Positions 45,929 through 55,034 of a stretch of 64,000 nucleotides of DNA are shown one piece after another. The translations under genes were made by a program, and so were the position numbers. Source of the DNA: Glaciihabitans sp. (GTDB lineage: Bacteria > Actinomycetota > Actinomycetes > Actinomycetales > Microbacteriaceae); the NCBI GenBank assembly GCA_025465535.1, contig JAODMY010000072.1, forward strand, positions 1 through 64,000, in the 5' to 3' direction. The notes beneath the pieces are model-generated. The model saw nothing but the letters and a program-made list of their open reading frames with translations. It made no database searches and was not told where the DNA came from. The stretch's first letter is position 1. Each line of letters begins with the position of its first letter.

Positions 45929-47050
45929 TTATGCAGCACGGTTTGTCACCGTGTCGGTGAGCTGCCCGAGTTGAGCGAGTGCGTCCCGGGTGAGGGGCGC
46001 TTCGGCGAGTGCCTCTCTCGCCAACAGGACATTGTGGGCGATCATGCGCTCGACCTTGTCGACGCTTCCCGAGTCGCGGATCGTGTTCTGCAGCATCCGG
46101 ATCTGCCCGGCATCGAGGTCTGGATCACCGAGCAGCTCGTCAAGTAGGCGCACGGCATTCGCGGGGAGGCTCGCTCGCGCGAGTGCAACGAGAACGGTGC
46201 GCTTACCCTCGCGGAGGTCGTCGCCGGCGGGCTTTCCCGTCACATCCGGGTCCCCGAAAACGCCGAGCATGTCGTCCCGCAACTGGTAAGCGATACCAAG
46301 CGGGAGTCCGAACGCTCGTAGCGCGGTGAGCTGCGCAGGGGTGGCTGCGCCCAGGGACGCGCCGATCGCGAGGGGCGCCTCGACGCTGTACTTCGCCGAC
46401 TTGTAGACGATAACCCGGTGCGCGCGAGCCAGCTGGTCGGCATCCGGGGTGCCCTGCCACGATCGCTCCTCGAGAATGTCGAGGTACTGGCCGGTCGTCA
46501 CTTCGGTGCGCATCCGATTGAATTCGGCGCGCGCGGTGAGAGCGGCCGTCGGGTTGCGTAGGACGGCGAGCCCCTCATCGATGAGCTCGTCGCTCCAGCC
46601 GAGCAGAAGGTCGCCAAGCAGAAGCCCACCCGACATTCCGAAGCTGCCGGCTGATCCCGCCCAGCCGCTTTCGCGGTGCAACGACTCGAACCTCTTGTGT
46701 GCAGCCGGGAGGCCCCGTCGGGTATCCGAGTTGTCCATGATGTCGTCGTGGACGAGCGCGGCCGCATGAAAGAATTCGAGACCGCTCGCCACTTTGACGA
46801 CGGCGTCGAGGTCAAGCGGGGTATCCGATTCACCGAGGGGGTCGAATTCGTCCCGTCCGGAGCCGACAGCGCTCCACCCCCAGTAGCAGAAGAGGGCGCG
46901 AAACCGCTTGCCCCCGCGAAGCATCTCGCGCGAATAATCAAGGAATGTCGCGAGTTCTGGCGCAATTTCGAGGATTCCTGGACCCCTCTCGTCGAGAAAT
47001 TCGTCAATTCGCATCTGAACGAGGTCAACTAACCGGGTACTCACAGGCAC
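45929..47050 (-). CDS. polyprenyl synthetase family protein (isoprenyl diphosphate synthase)
   Basis: LVHDDIMDNSDTRRG (first Asp-rich motif) and QLRDDMLGVFGD (second motif). Confidence 0.93.
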   Translation of the reverse strand: MPVSTRLVDLVQMRIDEFLDERGPGILEIAPELATFLDYSREMLRGGKRFRALFCYWGWSAVGSGRDEFDPLGESDTPLDLDAVVKVASGLEFFHAAALVHDDIMDNSDTRRGLPAAHKRFESLHRESGWAGSAGSFGMSGGLLLGDLLLGWSDELIDEGLAVLRNPTAALTARAEFNRMRTEVTTGQYLDILEERSWQGTPDADQLARAHRVIVYKSAKYSVEAPLAIGASLGAATPAQLTALRAFGLPLGIAYQLRDDMLGVFGDPDVTGKPAGDDLREGKRTVLVALARASLPANAVRLLDELLGDPDLDAGQIRMLQNTIRDSGSVDKVERMIAHNVLLAREALAEAPLTRDALAQLGQLTDTVTNRAA

Positions 47051-47128
47051 CGTCCTAGCCTAGCTAGGCGCTCGGGGATACTATTAGTTTCTAGTTATCG
47101 GCGTACTCCCGAACCGGAGGGAAACAGG

Positions 47129-47506
47129 ATGCCACTTTCCGAGCAGGAGCAGCGCCTCCTTGAAGAGATGGAACGTAGTCTCTATCACAACGATGCCGAC
47201 TTCGTCGCGGCCGTATCTGCTCGCGGCGGCAAGCCGACTTACTCGGCCGTCGTGACCGGAATCCTGATTGCCATCGCCGGTGTCGCCGCCCTCATTACCG
47301 GCGTCATCATCAGCCAGCCGGTTGTCGGCGTCCTGGGATTCATCGTCATGTTCGTCGGCGTACTCATCGCACTCACGCCCCCGCGCGGCGCGCGAGTTGC
47401 GTCATCGTCGCGAACTGATTCCCACAGCGATACGCGCGGCCGCGGATCGTTCCTCCACAATCTCGAGCATCGCTGGGATAAGAGCCAGGACGAGCGCGAC
47501 GAGTAG
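47129..47506 (+). CDS. DUF3040 domain membrane protein
   Basis: MPLSEQEQRLLEEMERSLYHNDADF start and two TM segments; ggagg SD. Confidence 0.88.
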   Translation: MPLSEQEQRLLEEMERSLYHNDADFVAAVSARGGKPTYSAVVTGILIAIAGVAALITGVIISQPVVGVLGFIVMFVGVLIALTPPRGARVASSSRTDSHSDTRGRGSFLHNLEHRWDKSQDERDE

Positions 47507-47560
47507 TTCACACACGCGCTTTTTGTAAGGCAAGCGCGGCGGAAATAACAGTTTTCGCAA

Positions 47561-47591
47561 GGGTCGACCGATAGTGGTCGGCCCTTTTTTT
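47561..47591 (+). terminator. intrinsic terminator after DUF3040 gene
   Basis: GGGTCGACC-gatagt-GGTCGGCCC followed by TTTTTTT. Confidence 0.85.
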
Positions 47592-47748
47592 GTTAATCCC
47601 GCTGCCTGTGGGGCCCATCCGGCTTCAAATTCGGTCCCATTTTGCCAATATTGTGGGATTTTCCTCCACCAGCGCCACCCTTGTGTTTCCGCGAACTTTT
47701 CCGGATTCCGAACTGAAACTGGTGAGTCGCGCGGCAATTACTAGGATT

Positions 47749-47776
47749 TGTGGAGGGGAGTGGAGTAAAGTGGAGC
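47749..47776 (+). promoter_or_regulatory. MraZ operator: three (A/T)GTGGAG direct repeats at 10-bp spacing
   Basis: GTGGAG at 47750, 47760 and 47770, about 45-70 bp upstream of mraZ. Confidence 0.65.
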
Positions 47777-47816
47777 TAATCTGCAATACTGGCCGGGTCG
47801 TTGAGGGGAGCGCGCC

Positions 47817-48248
47817 GTGTTTCTTGGCACCTATGCGCCCAAGCTCGACGACAAAGGTCGCCTCATCCTTCCGGCCAAGTTCTGGGATGAGCTTGCTTCC
47901 GGTGTCGTAATCACCCGGGGGCAGGAGCACTGCCTCTACGTCTTCAGCACGCGCGAGTTCGAGAGCGTGCACGAAAAGATCCGCCAGGCCCCGGTCACGA
48001 GCAAGCAGGCGCGCGACTATCTCCGTTTGTTCCTCTCGGGTGCGAACCAGGAGCAGCCGGACAAGCAGCGCCGCGTGACTATTCCGGTCGGCCTGCGGGA
48101 GTACGCGGGCCTCGATCGTGACCTCACGGTGATCGGCGCGGGAAGCCGTGCCGAGATCTGGGACACCGCGGCGTGGAACCAGTACTACGCCGAGACCGAA
48201 GCCGGATTCGCCAACACGTCGGAGGAGGTGATTCCCGGGCTCTTCTAG
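47817..48248 (+). CDS. mraZ: transcriptional regulator MraZ
   Basis: [26 protein letters not shown] and second SpoVT/AbrB-like half [26 protein letters not shown] start. Confidence 0.96.
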   Translation: MFLGTYAPKLDDKGRLILPAKFWDELASGVVITRGQEHCLYVFSTREFESVHEKIRQAPVTSKQARDYLRLFLSGANQEQPDKQRRVTIPVGLREYAGLDRDLTVIGAGSRAEIWDTAAWNQYYAETEAGFANTSEEVIPGLF

Positions 48249-48356
48249 CGCCCAGTCGCTGACTCCCAGCCGTTCAGCGCCCTGGCATCACTTCCCCGGT
48301 GACAGGTCGCAGGAATGGATGGGGATCTGTGATTGGGGGCTCAACGCCCCTACCTC

Positions 48357-49310
48357 ATGGCAGATAACTCTCTCCACACTCCCGTAATGCTCGAACGCAG
48401 TGTCGAGTTGCTTGCTCCCGCCCTGTCCGCGGACGGTGCCGTGCTCGTCGACGCGACGCTTGGACTAGGCGGTCACGCCGAGGCGTTTCTCACCCGGTTC
48501 CCGAATATCGATCTCGTCGGCCTCGACCGCGACCCGGAGGCCCTTCGGCTTACGGGGGAGCGACTGAAGCCGTTCGGCGACCGAGTTCACCTCGTGCATG
48601 CCGTCTACGACACGATCGCCGAGGTCCTCCAGTCGCTGGGAATGCCGACCGCTGCGGGCATCCTCTTCGATCTCGGTGTGTCATCGCTGCAGCTCGACCG
48701 GGTTGACCGCGGCTTCTCCTATTCGCAGGATGCTCCGCTCGACATGCGGATGGACTCGACGTCCCCGCTGACTGCAGAGCGCATCCTCGCCGAGTACAGC
48801 GAGTCGGAACTGCGTCGCATCTTCTACGAGTTCGGCGAAGAAAAGCTGGCACCTCGCTATGCGCGCAAGATCGTCGAAGCCCGGACCCTCGCGCCGTTTG
48901 AGCGCTCCGGCGAACTCGTCGATCTCATCATCAAGGCCACTCCGGCCGCCGTGAAGCGAGCGGGGCATCCAGCCAAGCGAGTGTTCCAGGCGCTGCGGAT
49001 CGAGGTAAACCAGGAGCTCTCGGTGCTGTCGCGCGCGATTCCCGCCGCGGTCGACGTACTCGCCGTCGACGGACGGATGGTCGTTCTCTCCTACCAGTCG
49101 CTCGAAGACCGGATCGTCAAGCGCGCGTTTGCCGCCCGCTCTGTGTCGACCGCCCCGGCCGGGCTTCCCATCGAACTTCCCGAGCACCGTCCCGAGCTTC
49201 GCCTGCTCGTGCGGGGTGCGGAGCTTGCGAGCGATTCAGAGAAGCTCGCCAACCCAAGGGCGACACCAGTGCGTCTTCGCGCAGTACAGAGATTGAGGTC
49301 GGTCGCATGA
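48357..49310 (+). CDS. rsmH: 16S rRNA (cytosine(1402)-N4)-methyltransferase
   Basis: LHTPVMLERSVELL, DATLGLGGHAEAFL, GILFDLGVSSLQLD, RVFQALRIEVNQEL. Confidence 0.96.
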   Translation: MADNSLHTPVMLERSVELLAPALSADGAVLVDATLGLGGHAEAFLTRFPNIDLVGLDRDPEALRLTGERLKPFGDRVHLVHAVYDTIAEVLQSLGMPTAAGILFDLGVSSLQLDRVDRGFSYSQDAPLDMRMDSTSPLTAERILAEYSESELRRIFYEFGEEKLAPRYARKIVEARTLAPFERSGELVDLIIKATPAAVKRAGHPAKRVFQALRIEVNQELSVLSRAIPAAVDVLAVDGRMVVLSYQSLEDRIVKRAFAARSVSTAPAGLPIELPEHRPELRLLVRGAELASDSEKLANPRATPVRLRAVQRLRSVA

Positions 49311-49966
49311 GTTCGAATCTTGCCTATTCGCCCGTCCGGCGTCCCGTCGAGGATCTCGTCGAGGAACAGCATCCCCGTCGCGTCCAAATCGTCACGACCC
49401 GTGCGCAGAGGCGTGCTCGTCCGAAGATCGTTTACGGGATCGTCTCGATCGCGATCATTTTCGCGATCTTCCTTGCGCAGCTTCTGCTGACGATCGCGCT
49501 CTCCGGCGGTGCGTACAGGATCACGAAACTGCAGAGCGAGCAGGTCAACTACGGGCGGGTGGCGTCGTCGTTGAACGAGAAGCTCGACACCGTCGGCTCC
49601 ACTCAGAATCTCGCGGCGAATGCGAAGGAGCTCGGAATGGTTGCCTCCTCGGGGCAGGCCTTCCTTCGTCTCTCCGACGACAAGGTGCTTGGGAACTCGG
49701 CGCCCGCTCAGGGCAGCACTGGCGGCAGCAAATCGGGAGCCGACAACAGCGTGCCGAACTCACTGCTTGCCGGGATTCCCCTCGTGAAGGTGCCGGCCAG
49801 CGGACACGGCAGCGCGAATCCCACGAATTCGACCAGCCACGCCTCACAATCGAAGTCGGGTGGTGCGATCTCCCAATCGCCAGCGAGCGGTTCTGGATCA
49901 ACTGGATCAACTGGATCAACCGGGGCAATGGACTCGGGCGACTTGCCGTCGCCGGTGACTCACTAG
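49307..49966 (+). CDS. FtsL-like septum formation membrane protein
   Basis: Position between rsmH and ftsI; single TM followed by coiled-coil-like YRITKLQSEQVNYGRVASSLNEKLD; low-complexity tail. Confidence 0.65.
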   Translation: MSSNLAYSPVRRPVEDLVEEQHPRRVQIVTTRAQRRARPKIVYGIVSIAIIFAIFLAQLLLTIALSGGAYRITKLQSEQVNYGRVASSLNEKLDTVGSTQNLAANAKELGMVASSGQAFLRLSDDKVLGNSAPAQGSTGGSKSGADNSVPNSLLAGIPLVKVPASGHGSANPTNSTSHASQSKSGGAISQSPASGSGSTGSTGSTGAMDSGDLPSPVTH

Positions 49967-49978
49967 GGCGAAGTACAC

Positions 49979-51748
49979 ATGAAAAAGACCAGGAGTGCGG
50001 CCCTGCGGCTCACCCTCACAATGGTCGCGATCTTTGCCATCGTCGTCGTGTTCACCGGGCGACTCGTCGATCTCCAGGTCGTGCAGTCGGCTGACCTCAC
50101 AAAGAAGGCGGTCCAGTCGCGCGAGGCCAAGGTGATCACCTACGGCACACGCGGAGCGATCGTGGATACCAACGGTGATGTTCTGGCGGACAGCGTCGAC
50201 CGGTTCAACATCACCGTCTCGCCAAGGAACTTCCCCGAGAAGGGCTACGACGCCAAGTTCAACGATCCGACGACTCATGTCAGCGCGGACGAGGCCCTCG
50301 GCAAAATCGGCAAGCTGACCGGGCAGACCGTCGCAGAGCTGCAGGCGATCATCCGGAAGGATCCAAAGTCCGACTTCGCCTACCTCTCGAAGAGCGTCAC
50401 GCTGGCGGTGTTCACCGCTGTCGTGAAGCTGAAGATCCCGGGGATTTACTCGCAGCCGCAGCCGGCACGCAGCTACCCCAACGGCGCGGTCGCCGGGAAC
50501 CTGGTCGGCTTCATGGGAACGGATGGCGCTCAGGCGGGCATCGAGCTCATGGAGAACAGTTGCCTCTCGAGCAAGAACGGAACCTCGACCTACGAGAAGG
50601 CGGAGGACGGCACCCGTATCCCCGGAAGCACCGTAAAGCAGACCGCTCCCGTGGACGGCGGCACGGTCAAGCTCACGATCGACCGCGATCTCAACTGGTA
50701 CGTGCAGAATGCGATCGCTGCCCAGGCGAAGAAGATCGGTTCGCCGTGGGCGACCGGAATCGTGGAGCGGGTCTCCGACGGACACCTTCTCGCCGTGGCC
50801 GACTACCCGACGGTCGATCCGAACAACCTCAATGCGACGCCGCAGAGAGCGTTCGGGTCGCTTGCGTTCAGCACGCCGTACGAGCCCGGCTCAACCTTCA
50901 AGGCCATGAGCGCGGCTTCGCTGCTCGATGCGGGAGCGATCACCCCGACGACCCAGATCACCGTTCCGTCGGTTTACACGAACGGCCTGCCGCGCGGCAG
51001 CTACATCAAAGACTCGTTTTCGCACGGCACGCTTCACTACACGACGGCCGGGGTTCTCGAGAACTCATCCAACATCGGAATCTCGATCCTCTCGCAGTCG
51101 CTGAACAAACAGGCGCGACACGATTACATGGCGAAGTTCGGGGTCGGATCGAAGACCGCCGTGGGCTTCAACGGAGAATCGGCCGGTATTTTGCATCCCG
51201 CCAACCAGTGGGACTCCGTTACCAGCCGCACGGTCGAGTTCGGCCAGGGGGTCAGCGCGACCTCGGCCCAGGTCGCCCAGATTTTCGAGACGATCGCGAA
51301 TCACGGAGTTCGCGAACCTTCCACTCTCGTCGAGGGCTGCACCCACGCGAACGGCACTGTGACTGACCAGCCGACGGCCAAGCCCGTGCGCGTCGTGAGC
51401 CAAAAATCAGCCGACGAAACGGTCAAGATGCTTGAGACGGTTGTCACCGGCGGACCGATCGGTTCACTCCTGCAAATCCCCGGGTACCGCATTGCGGCGA
51501 AGACCGGAACCGCGCAGGTCGCGTCGACAAATGGCACCGGGTACACCAACAAGTACATCCTCTCCGTCGCCGGGATCGCGCCGGCCGAGGATCCGGAATA
51601 CGTCGTCCTCGTGACCTTCGGGCCTACTACGCTGGGGACGTCGGCAGGTGCCGCACCAGCATTCAAAAACGTCATGACCGAGGTACTCAAGAAGTACCGG
51701 GTCGAACCATCAACACAGCCAGCGCCCTACGTCAAGACGACGTGGTAA
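49979..51748 (+). CDS. ftsI: peptidoglycan transpeptidase FtsI/PBP (class B)
   Basis: RGAIVDTNGDVLADS, SxxK PGSTFKAMSAAS, KTG motif AAKTGTAQVA. Confidence 0.94.
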   Translation: MKKTRSAALRLTLTMVAIFAIVVVFTGRLVDLQVVQSADLTKKAVQSREAKVITYGTRGAIVDTNGDVLADSVDRFNITVSPRNFPEKGYDAKFNDPTTHVSADEALGKIGKLTGQTVAELQAIIRKDPKSDFAYLSKSVTLAVFTAVVKLKIPGIYSQPQPARSYPNGAVAGNLVGFMGTDGAQAGIELMENSCLSSKNGTSTYEKAEDGTRIPGSTVKQTAPVDGGTVKLTIDRDLNWYVQNAIAAQAKKIGSPWATGIVERVSDGHLLAVADYPTVDPNNLNATPQRAFGSLAFSTPYEPGSTFKAMSAASLLDAGAITPTTQITVPSVYTNGLPRGSYIKDSFSHGTLHYTTAGVLENSSNIGISILSQSLNKQARHDYMAKFGVGSKTAVGFNGESAGILHPANQWDSVTSRTVEFGQGVSATSAQVAQIFETIANHGVREPSTLVEGCTHANGTVTDQPTAKPVRVVSQKSADETVKMLETVVTGGPIGSLLQIPGYRIAAKTGTAQVASTNGTGYTNKYILSVAGIAPAEDPEYVVLVTFGPTTLGTSAGAAPAFKNVMTEVLKKYRVEPSTQPAPYVKTTW

Positions 51749-51777
51749 CGGGTGCGCTGCATCAGAAAGAGGACTGC

Positions 51778-53361
51778 GTGACCGATCGGATCCCCCCGGT
51801 CCTTCGCCCTGAGCATCCAGCCGATCGGACCCCTCCCGTCTTACGCCCGGAGCATCCGCAGGCTCGATCCCTGGCCGGCCTCGTCGCCGAATTCGGGCTT
51901 GAGGCTCGTGGTTCGCTTGACGGTGTCGAGATCACGGGTGTCACGCTGAGCACGGCGGATCTTCACCCGGGAGATCTCTACGTCGGCATCCAGGGCGCCA
52001 ACAGCCACGGAGCGAAGTACGCGGCCCAGGCTCGCGACGGCGGCGCGGTCGCCATCCTCACGGACGCAGTCGGCGCGGACCTCGCTGCGGATTCCGGCCT
52101 TCCCATCGTGTTGGTCGCATCCCCGCGCGAAGCGCTTGGCGAAATCTCCGGGTGGGTCTATCGCACCGCAGAGCGACCACCGCTGCTGTTCGGGACGACG
52201 GGCACGAACGGCAAGACGTCGGTCTCGTACCTGCTCGAAGGGATCCTGAAGCAGCTCGGCCTCGTTGCGGGGCTGAGCTCCACGTCGGAGCGCCACATCG
52301 GCGACCTCAGCATCGTTTCGCGGCTGACGACCCCCGAGGCGAGTGAGATGCACGCGTTGCTTGCGCGGATGCGCGAGAGCAACGTCCGTGCCGTTGCCGT
52401 CGAGGTCAGCGCGCAGGCTCTCACCCACAATCGCGTCGACGGACTCTTCTTCGACGTGGTCGCCTTCACCAACCTCAGCCACGACCACCTCGACGACTAC
52501 GCCGACCTCGAGGAGTACTTCCAGGCCAAGCTCGAGCTGTTCGATCCGGATCGTGCGAAGCGAGGTGTCGTCTCGCTCGACACCAGCTGGGGCCAGCGCG
52601 TGGTCGAGGAATCCCGCATTCCGGTGACGACCATCTCGGCGACTGCCGGCGTGGACGCACAGTGGACCGTCAAGATCCTCGACGAGCGTGCCGCGTACAC
52701 CGAGTTCTCGCTGACCGGCCCCGAGGGGAGATCGCTCACGACTCGCGTGCCCATCATCGGCTGGCACATGGCGGCCAATGCCGGACTCGCGATCGTCATG
52801 CTGGTCGAGGCCGGGTTCGAGCTCGAGGCGATCGGCCAGGCGCTCGAGGCGGACGGCGGAATTGTCGCCTACCTTCCCGGTCGCACGGAGCGCGTCTCCG
52901 GCGATCGAGGCCCTTCGGTCTATGTGGACTTCGGTCACAGCCCCGATGCTTTCCTCAACACCCTTGCCGCGGTCCGCAATCTCACCCCCGGTCGAACAAT
53001 CATGCTGTTCGGTGCCGATGGGGACAGGGATGCGTCCAAGCGGCACGAGATGGGACGGGTCGCGGCGGATGGGTCGGACATCCTCGTCATCACGGATCAC
53101 CACCCCCGCTTCGAGGATCCGGCATCGATTCGCAAGACTCTCCTCGAAGGCGCAGCCCTCGCGGAGCACCAGCCCGAAATTTACGAGGTGAGCCCCCCGG
53201 AGGCGGCGATCCGCAAGGCGGTCTCCCTCGCGAGGCCGGGGGATTCGATTCTCTGGGCCGGGCCTGGACACCAGGACTATCGCGACATCGAGGGCGTGAG
53301 GACGCCCTACTCGGCCAGGGAGGAAGCCCGCGCCGCGCTTCAAGAGGCGGGCTGGGAATGA
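51778..53361 (+). CDS. murE: UDP-N-acetylmuramyl-tripeptide synthetase MurE
   Basis: GTTGTNGKTSVSYLLEGIL P-loop, NLSHDHLDDYADLEEYF, DHHPRFEDP. GTG 51778 likely start. Confidence 0.93.
   Translation: MTDRIPPVLRPEHPADRTPPVLRPEHPQARSLAGLVAEFGLEARGSLDGVEITGVTLSTADLHPGDLYVGIQGANSHGAKYAAQARDGGAVAILTDAVGADLAADSGLPIVLVASPREALGEISGWVYRTAERPPLLFGTTGTNGKTSVSYLLEGILKQLGLVAGLSSTSERHIGDLSIVSRLTTPEASEMHALLARMRESNVRAVAVEVSAQALTHNRVDGLFFDVVAFTNLSHDHLDDYADLEEYFQAKLELFDPDRAKRGVVSLDTSWGQRVVEESRIPVTTISATAGVDAQWTVKILDERAAYTEFSLTGPEGRSLTTRVPIIGWHMAANAGLAIVMLVEAGFELEAIGQALEADGGIVAYLPGRTERVSGDRGPSVYVDFGHSPDAFLNTLAAVRNLTPGRTIMLFGADGDRDASKRHEMGRVAADGSDILVITDHHPRFEDPASIRKTLLEGAALAEHQPEIYEVSPPEAAIRKAVSLARPGDSILWAGPGHQDYRDIEGVRTPYSAREEARAALQEAGWE
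51784..51861 (+). repeat. 39-bp in-frame tandem duplication encoding DRIPPVLRPEHPA/DRTPPVLRPEHPQ
   Basis: Two 39-bp units (51784-51822 and 51823-51861) at the MurE N-terminus. Confidence 0.85.
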
Positions 53362-53891
53362 GCGGGATAACGCTCTCGCAGATCGTGGACCTCACGAGCG
53401 GCCGACTCGACGAGTCGGACTTTCCATCGAACCTGGATCTGAGCCACACCGAGCTGCTTCGGTCGCCATCCGGCGCCCTGATCATCGCGGATATCGGTGA
53501 TGCAATCGGTGACTCAAGCCCGGATTCGACCGCCGCAGCGCTCAAGATGCTCGTCCAGTTGAGCGGTGAATCTGGACGGTCGATTGCCCTACTCGGCGAG
53601 CTGGATGTTCCGGCTGCCGAGGCGAACGACGAGCACGACCGGATCGGTCGGCTTGTGGTTCGACTCAATGTGCAGAAGCTGATTGTGGTTGGTCATGCTG
53701 CCCGCCATATCCACAATGCCGCAGGCCTCGAAGGCTCCTGGGACGGCGAGTCCGAGTTAGTCGGGACGCCGGATGAGGCATACGATTTGCTGCGTGAAGA
53801 TTTGGGTCCAGAGGATATCGTGCTCGTAAAATCTTCGGTCCTCTCGGGATTCGGCGCACTCGCTCACCGACTTACCGGTGTTGCCAAGTGA
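53358..53891 (+). CDS. MurF-derived protein lacking the central ATP-binding domain
   Basis: [16 protein letters not shown] stub fused to a MurF C-terminal-like domain ([69 protein letters not shown]); 177 aa, no GTxGKT motif; between murE and mraY. Confidence 0.8.
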   Translation: MSGITLSQIVDLTSGRLDESDFPSNLDLSHTELLRSPSGALIIADIGDAIGDSSPDSTAAALKMLVQLSGESGRSIALLGELDVPAAEANDEHDRIGRLVVRLNVQKLIVVGHAARHIHNAAGLEGSWDGESELVGTPDEAYDLLREDLGPEDIVLVKSSVLSGFGALAHRLTGVAK

Positions 53892-55024
53892 TTGCCCTTC
53901 TCGTCGGTGCGGCGGTCTCGCTGGCCTTCACACTCTTTCTGACGCCGAGCTTCGCCAAGCTTTTTCGACGTCTCGGCTGGGGCCAGTTCATCCGCGATGA
54001 CGGACCACAGAGCCACCACGCCAAGCGTGGGACGCCCACCATGGGCGGAATCGTCTTCATCCTCGGCTCGGGGCTCGGTTATCTTGTCGGCCATCTCGTG
54101 GCACGCGTTCCCCTCACCCTGGTTGGCCTCATGGTGTTTTTCCTGGTCGTCGGGCTCGGCGTCGTGGGATTCATCGACGACTTCCTAAAAACGCGGCGCC
54201 AGCGCAGCCTCGGCCTCACCGGATGGGCGAAGATTGCCGGCCAGGTGGTCGTGGCCTCGGGCTTCGCCGCAATCGCGCTCAATTTTCCCGACCAGGACGG
54301 ACTCACTCCGGTCGGATTCGCGGCCGACTCGAAGCACGGCGTTGAGGTATTCATCTCTGCCGTGCGTGACATTCCATGGCTCAATTTCATGACGTTCGGT
54401 GTCGTGATCGGTGCGATCCTGTTTGCGCTCTGGTCGACCATCATCATCGTCAGTGCGTCGAACGGCGTCAACGTCGCGGACGGCCTCGACGGCCTCGCGA
54501 CCGGTGCCACGATCTTCGCTCTCGCCGCCTACATCTTCATCGGCTTCTGGCAGTACAACCAGAACTGCTACAACAACCTCAGGCTCGATCCACACGTCCA
54601 GGACCTCTGCTACCAGGTGCGAGATCCACTCGACCTCGCGGTGACGGCAGCCTGTATCACCGGGGCACTCATCGGCTTCCTCTGGTGGAACACCTCTCCC
54701 GCACAGATCTTCATGGGCGACACCGGATCTCTCGCGCTCGGCGGCGCACTCGGCGGCCTTGCCATCCTGAGCCACACCGAGCTTCTTCTCGTCATCATCG
54801 GCGGACTGTTCCTCATCGTCACCGGGTCGGTGATCGTGCAGAGGGTGTACTTCAAGATCACGCACGGCAAGCGGATCTTCCTGATGAGTCCGTTGCATCA
54901 TCACTTCGAGCTGAAGGGCTGGGCAGAGATCACCGTCGTGGTTCGGTTCTGGCTCATCTCCGCCATGTTCGTTGCCGTCGGGGTTGGGCTGTTCTACCTA
55001 GAGTGGGTTTCGCGCGCATCGTGA
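53888..55024 (+). CDS. mraY: phospho-N-acetylmuramoyl-pentapeptide-transferase
   Basis: [51 protein letters not shown]. Confidence 0.97.
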   Translation: MIALLVGAAVSLAFTLFLTPSFAKLFRRLGWGQFIRDDGPQSHHAKRGTPTMGGIVFILGSGLGYLVGHLVARVPLTLVGLMVFFLVVGLGVVGFIDDFLKTRRQRSLGLTGWAKIAGQVVVASGFAAIALNFPDQDGLTPVGFAADSKHGVEVFISAVRDIPWLNFMTFGVVIGAILFALWSTIIIVSASNGVNVADGLDGLATGATIFALAAYIFIGFWQYNQNCYNNLRLDPHVQDLCYQVRDPLDLAVTAACITGALIGFLWWNTSPAQIFMGDTGSLALGGALGGLAILSHTELLLVIIGGLFLIVTGSVIVQRVYFKITHGKRIFLMSPLHHHFELKGWAEITVVVRFWLISAMFVAVGVGLFYLEWVSRAS

Positions 55025-55034
55025 GCACCAGATC

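Noticed and set aside
51841-53343. 500-aa minus-strand ORF
   Set aside because: Antisense shadow of murE.
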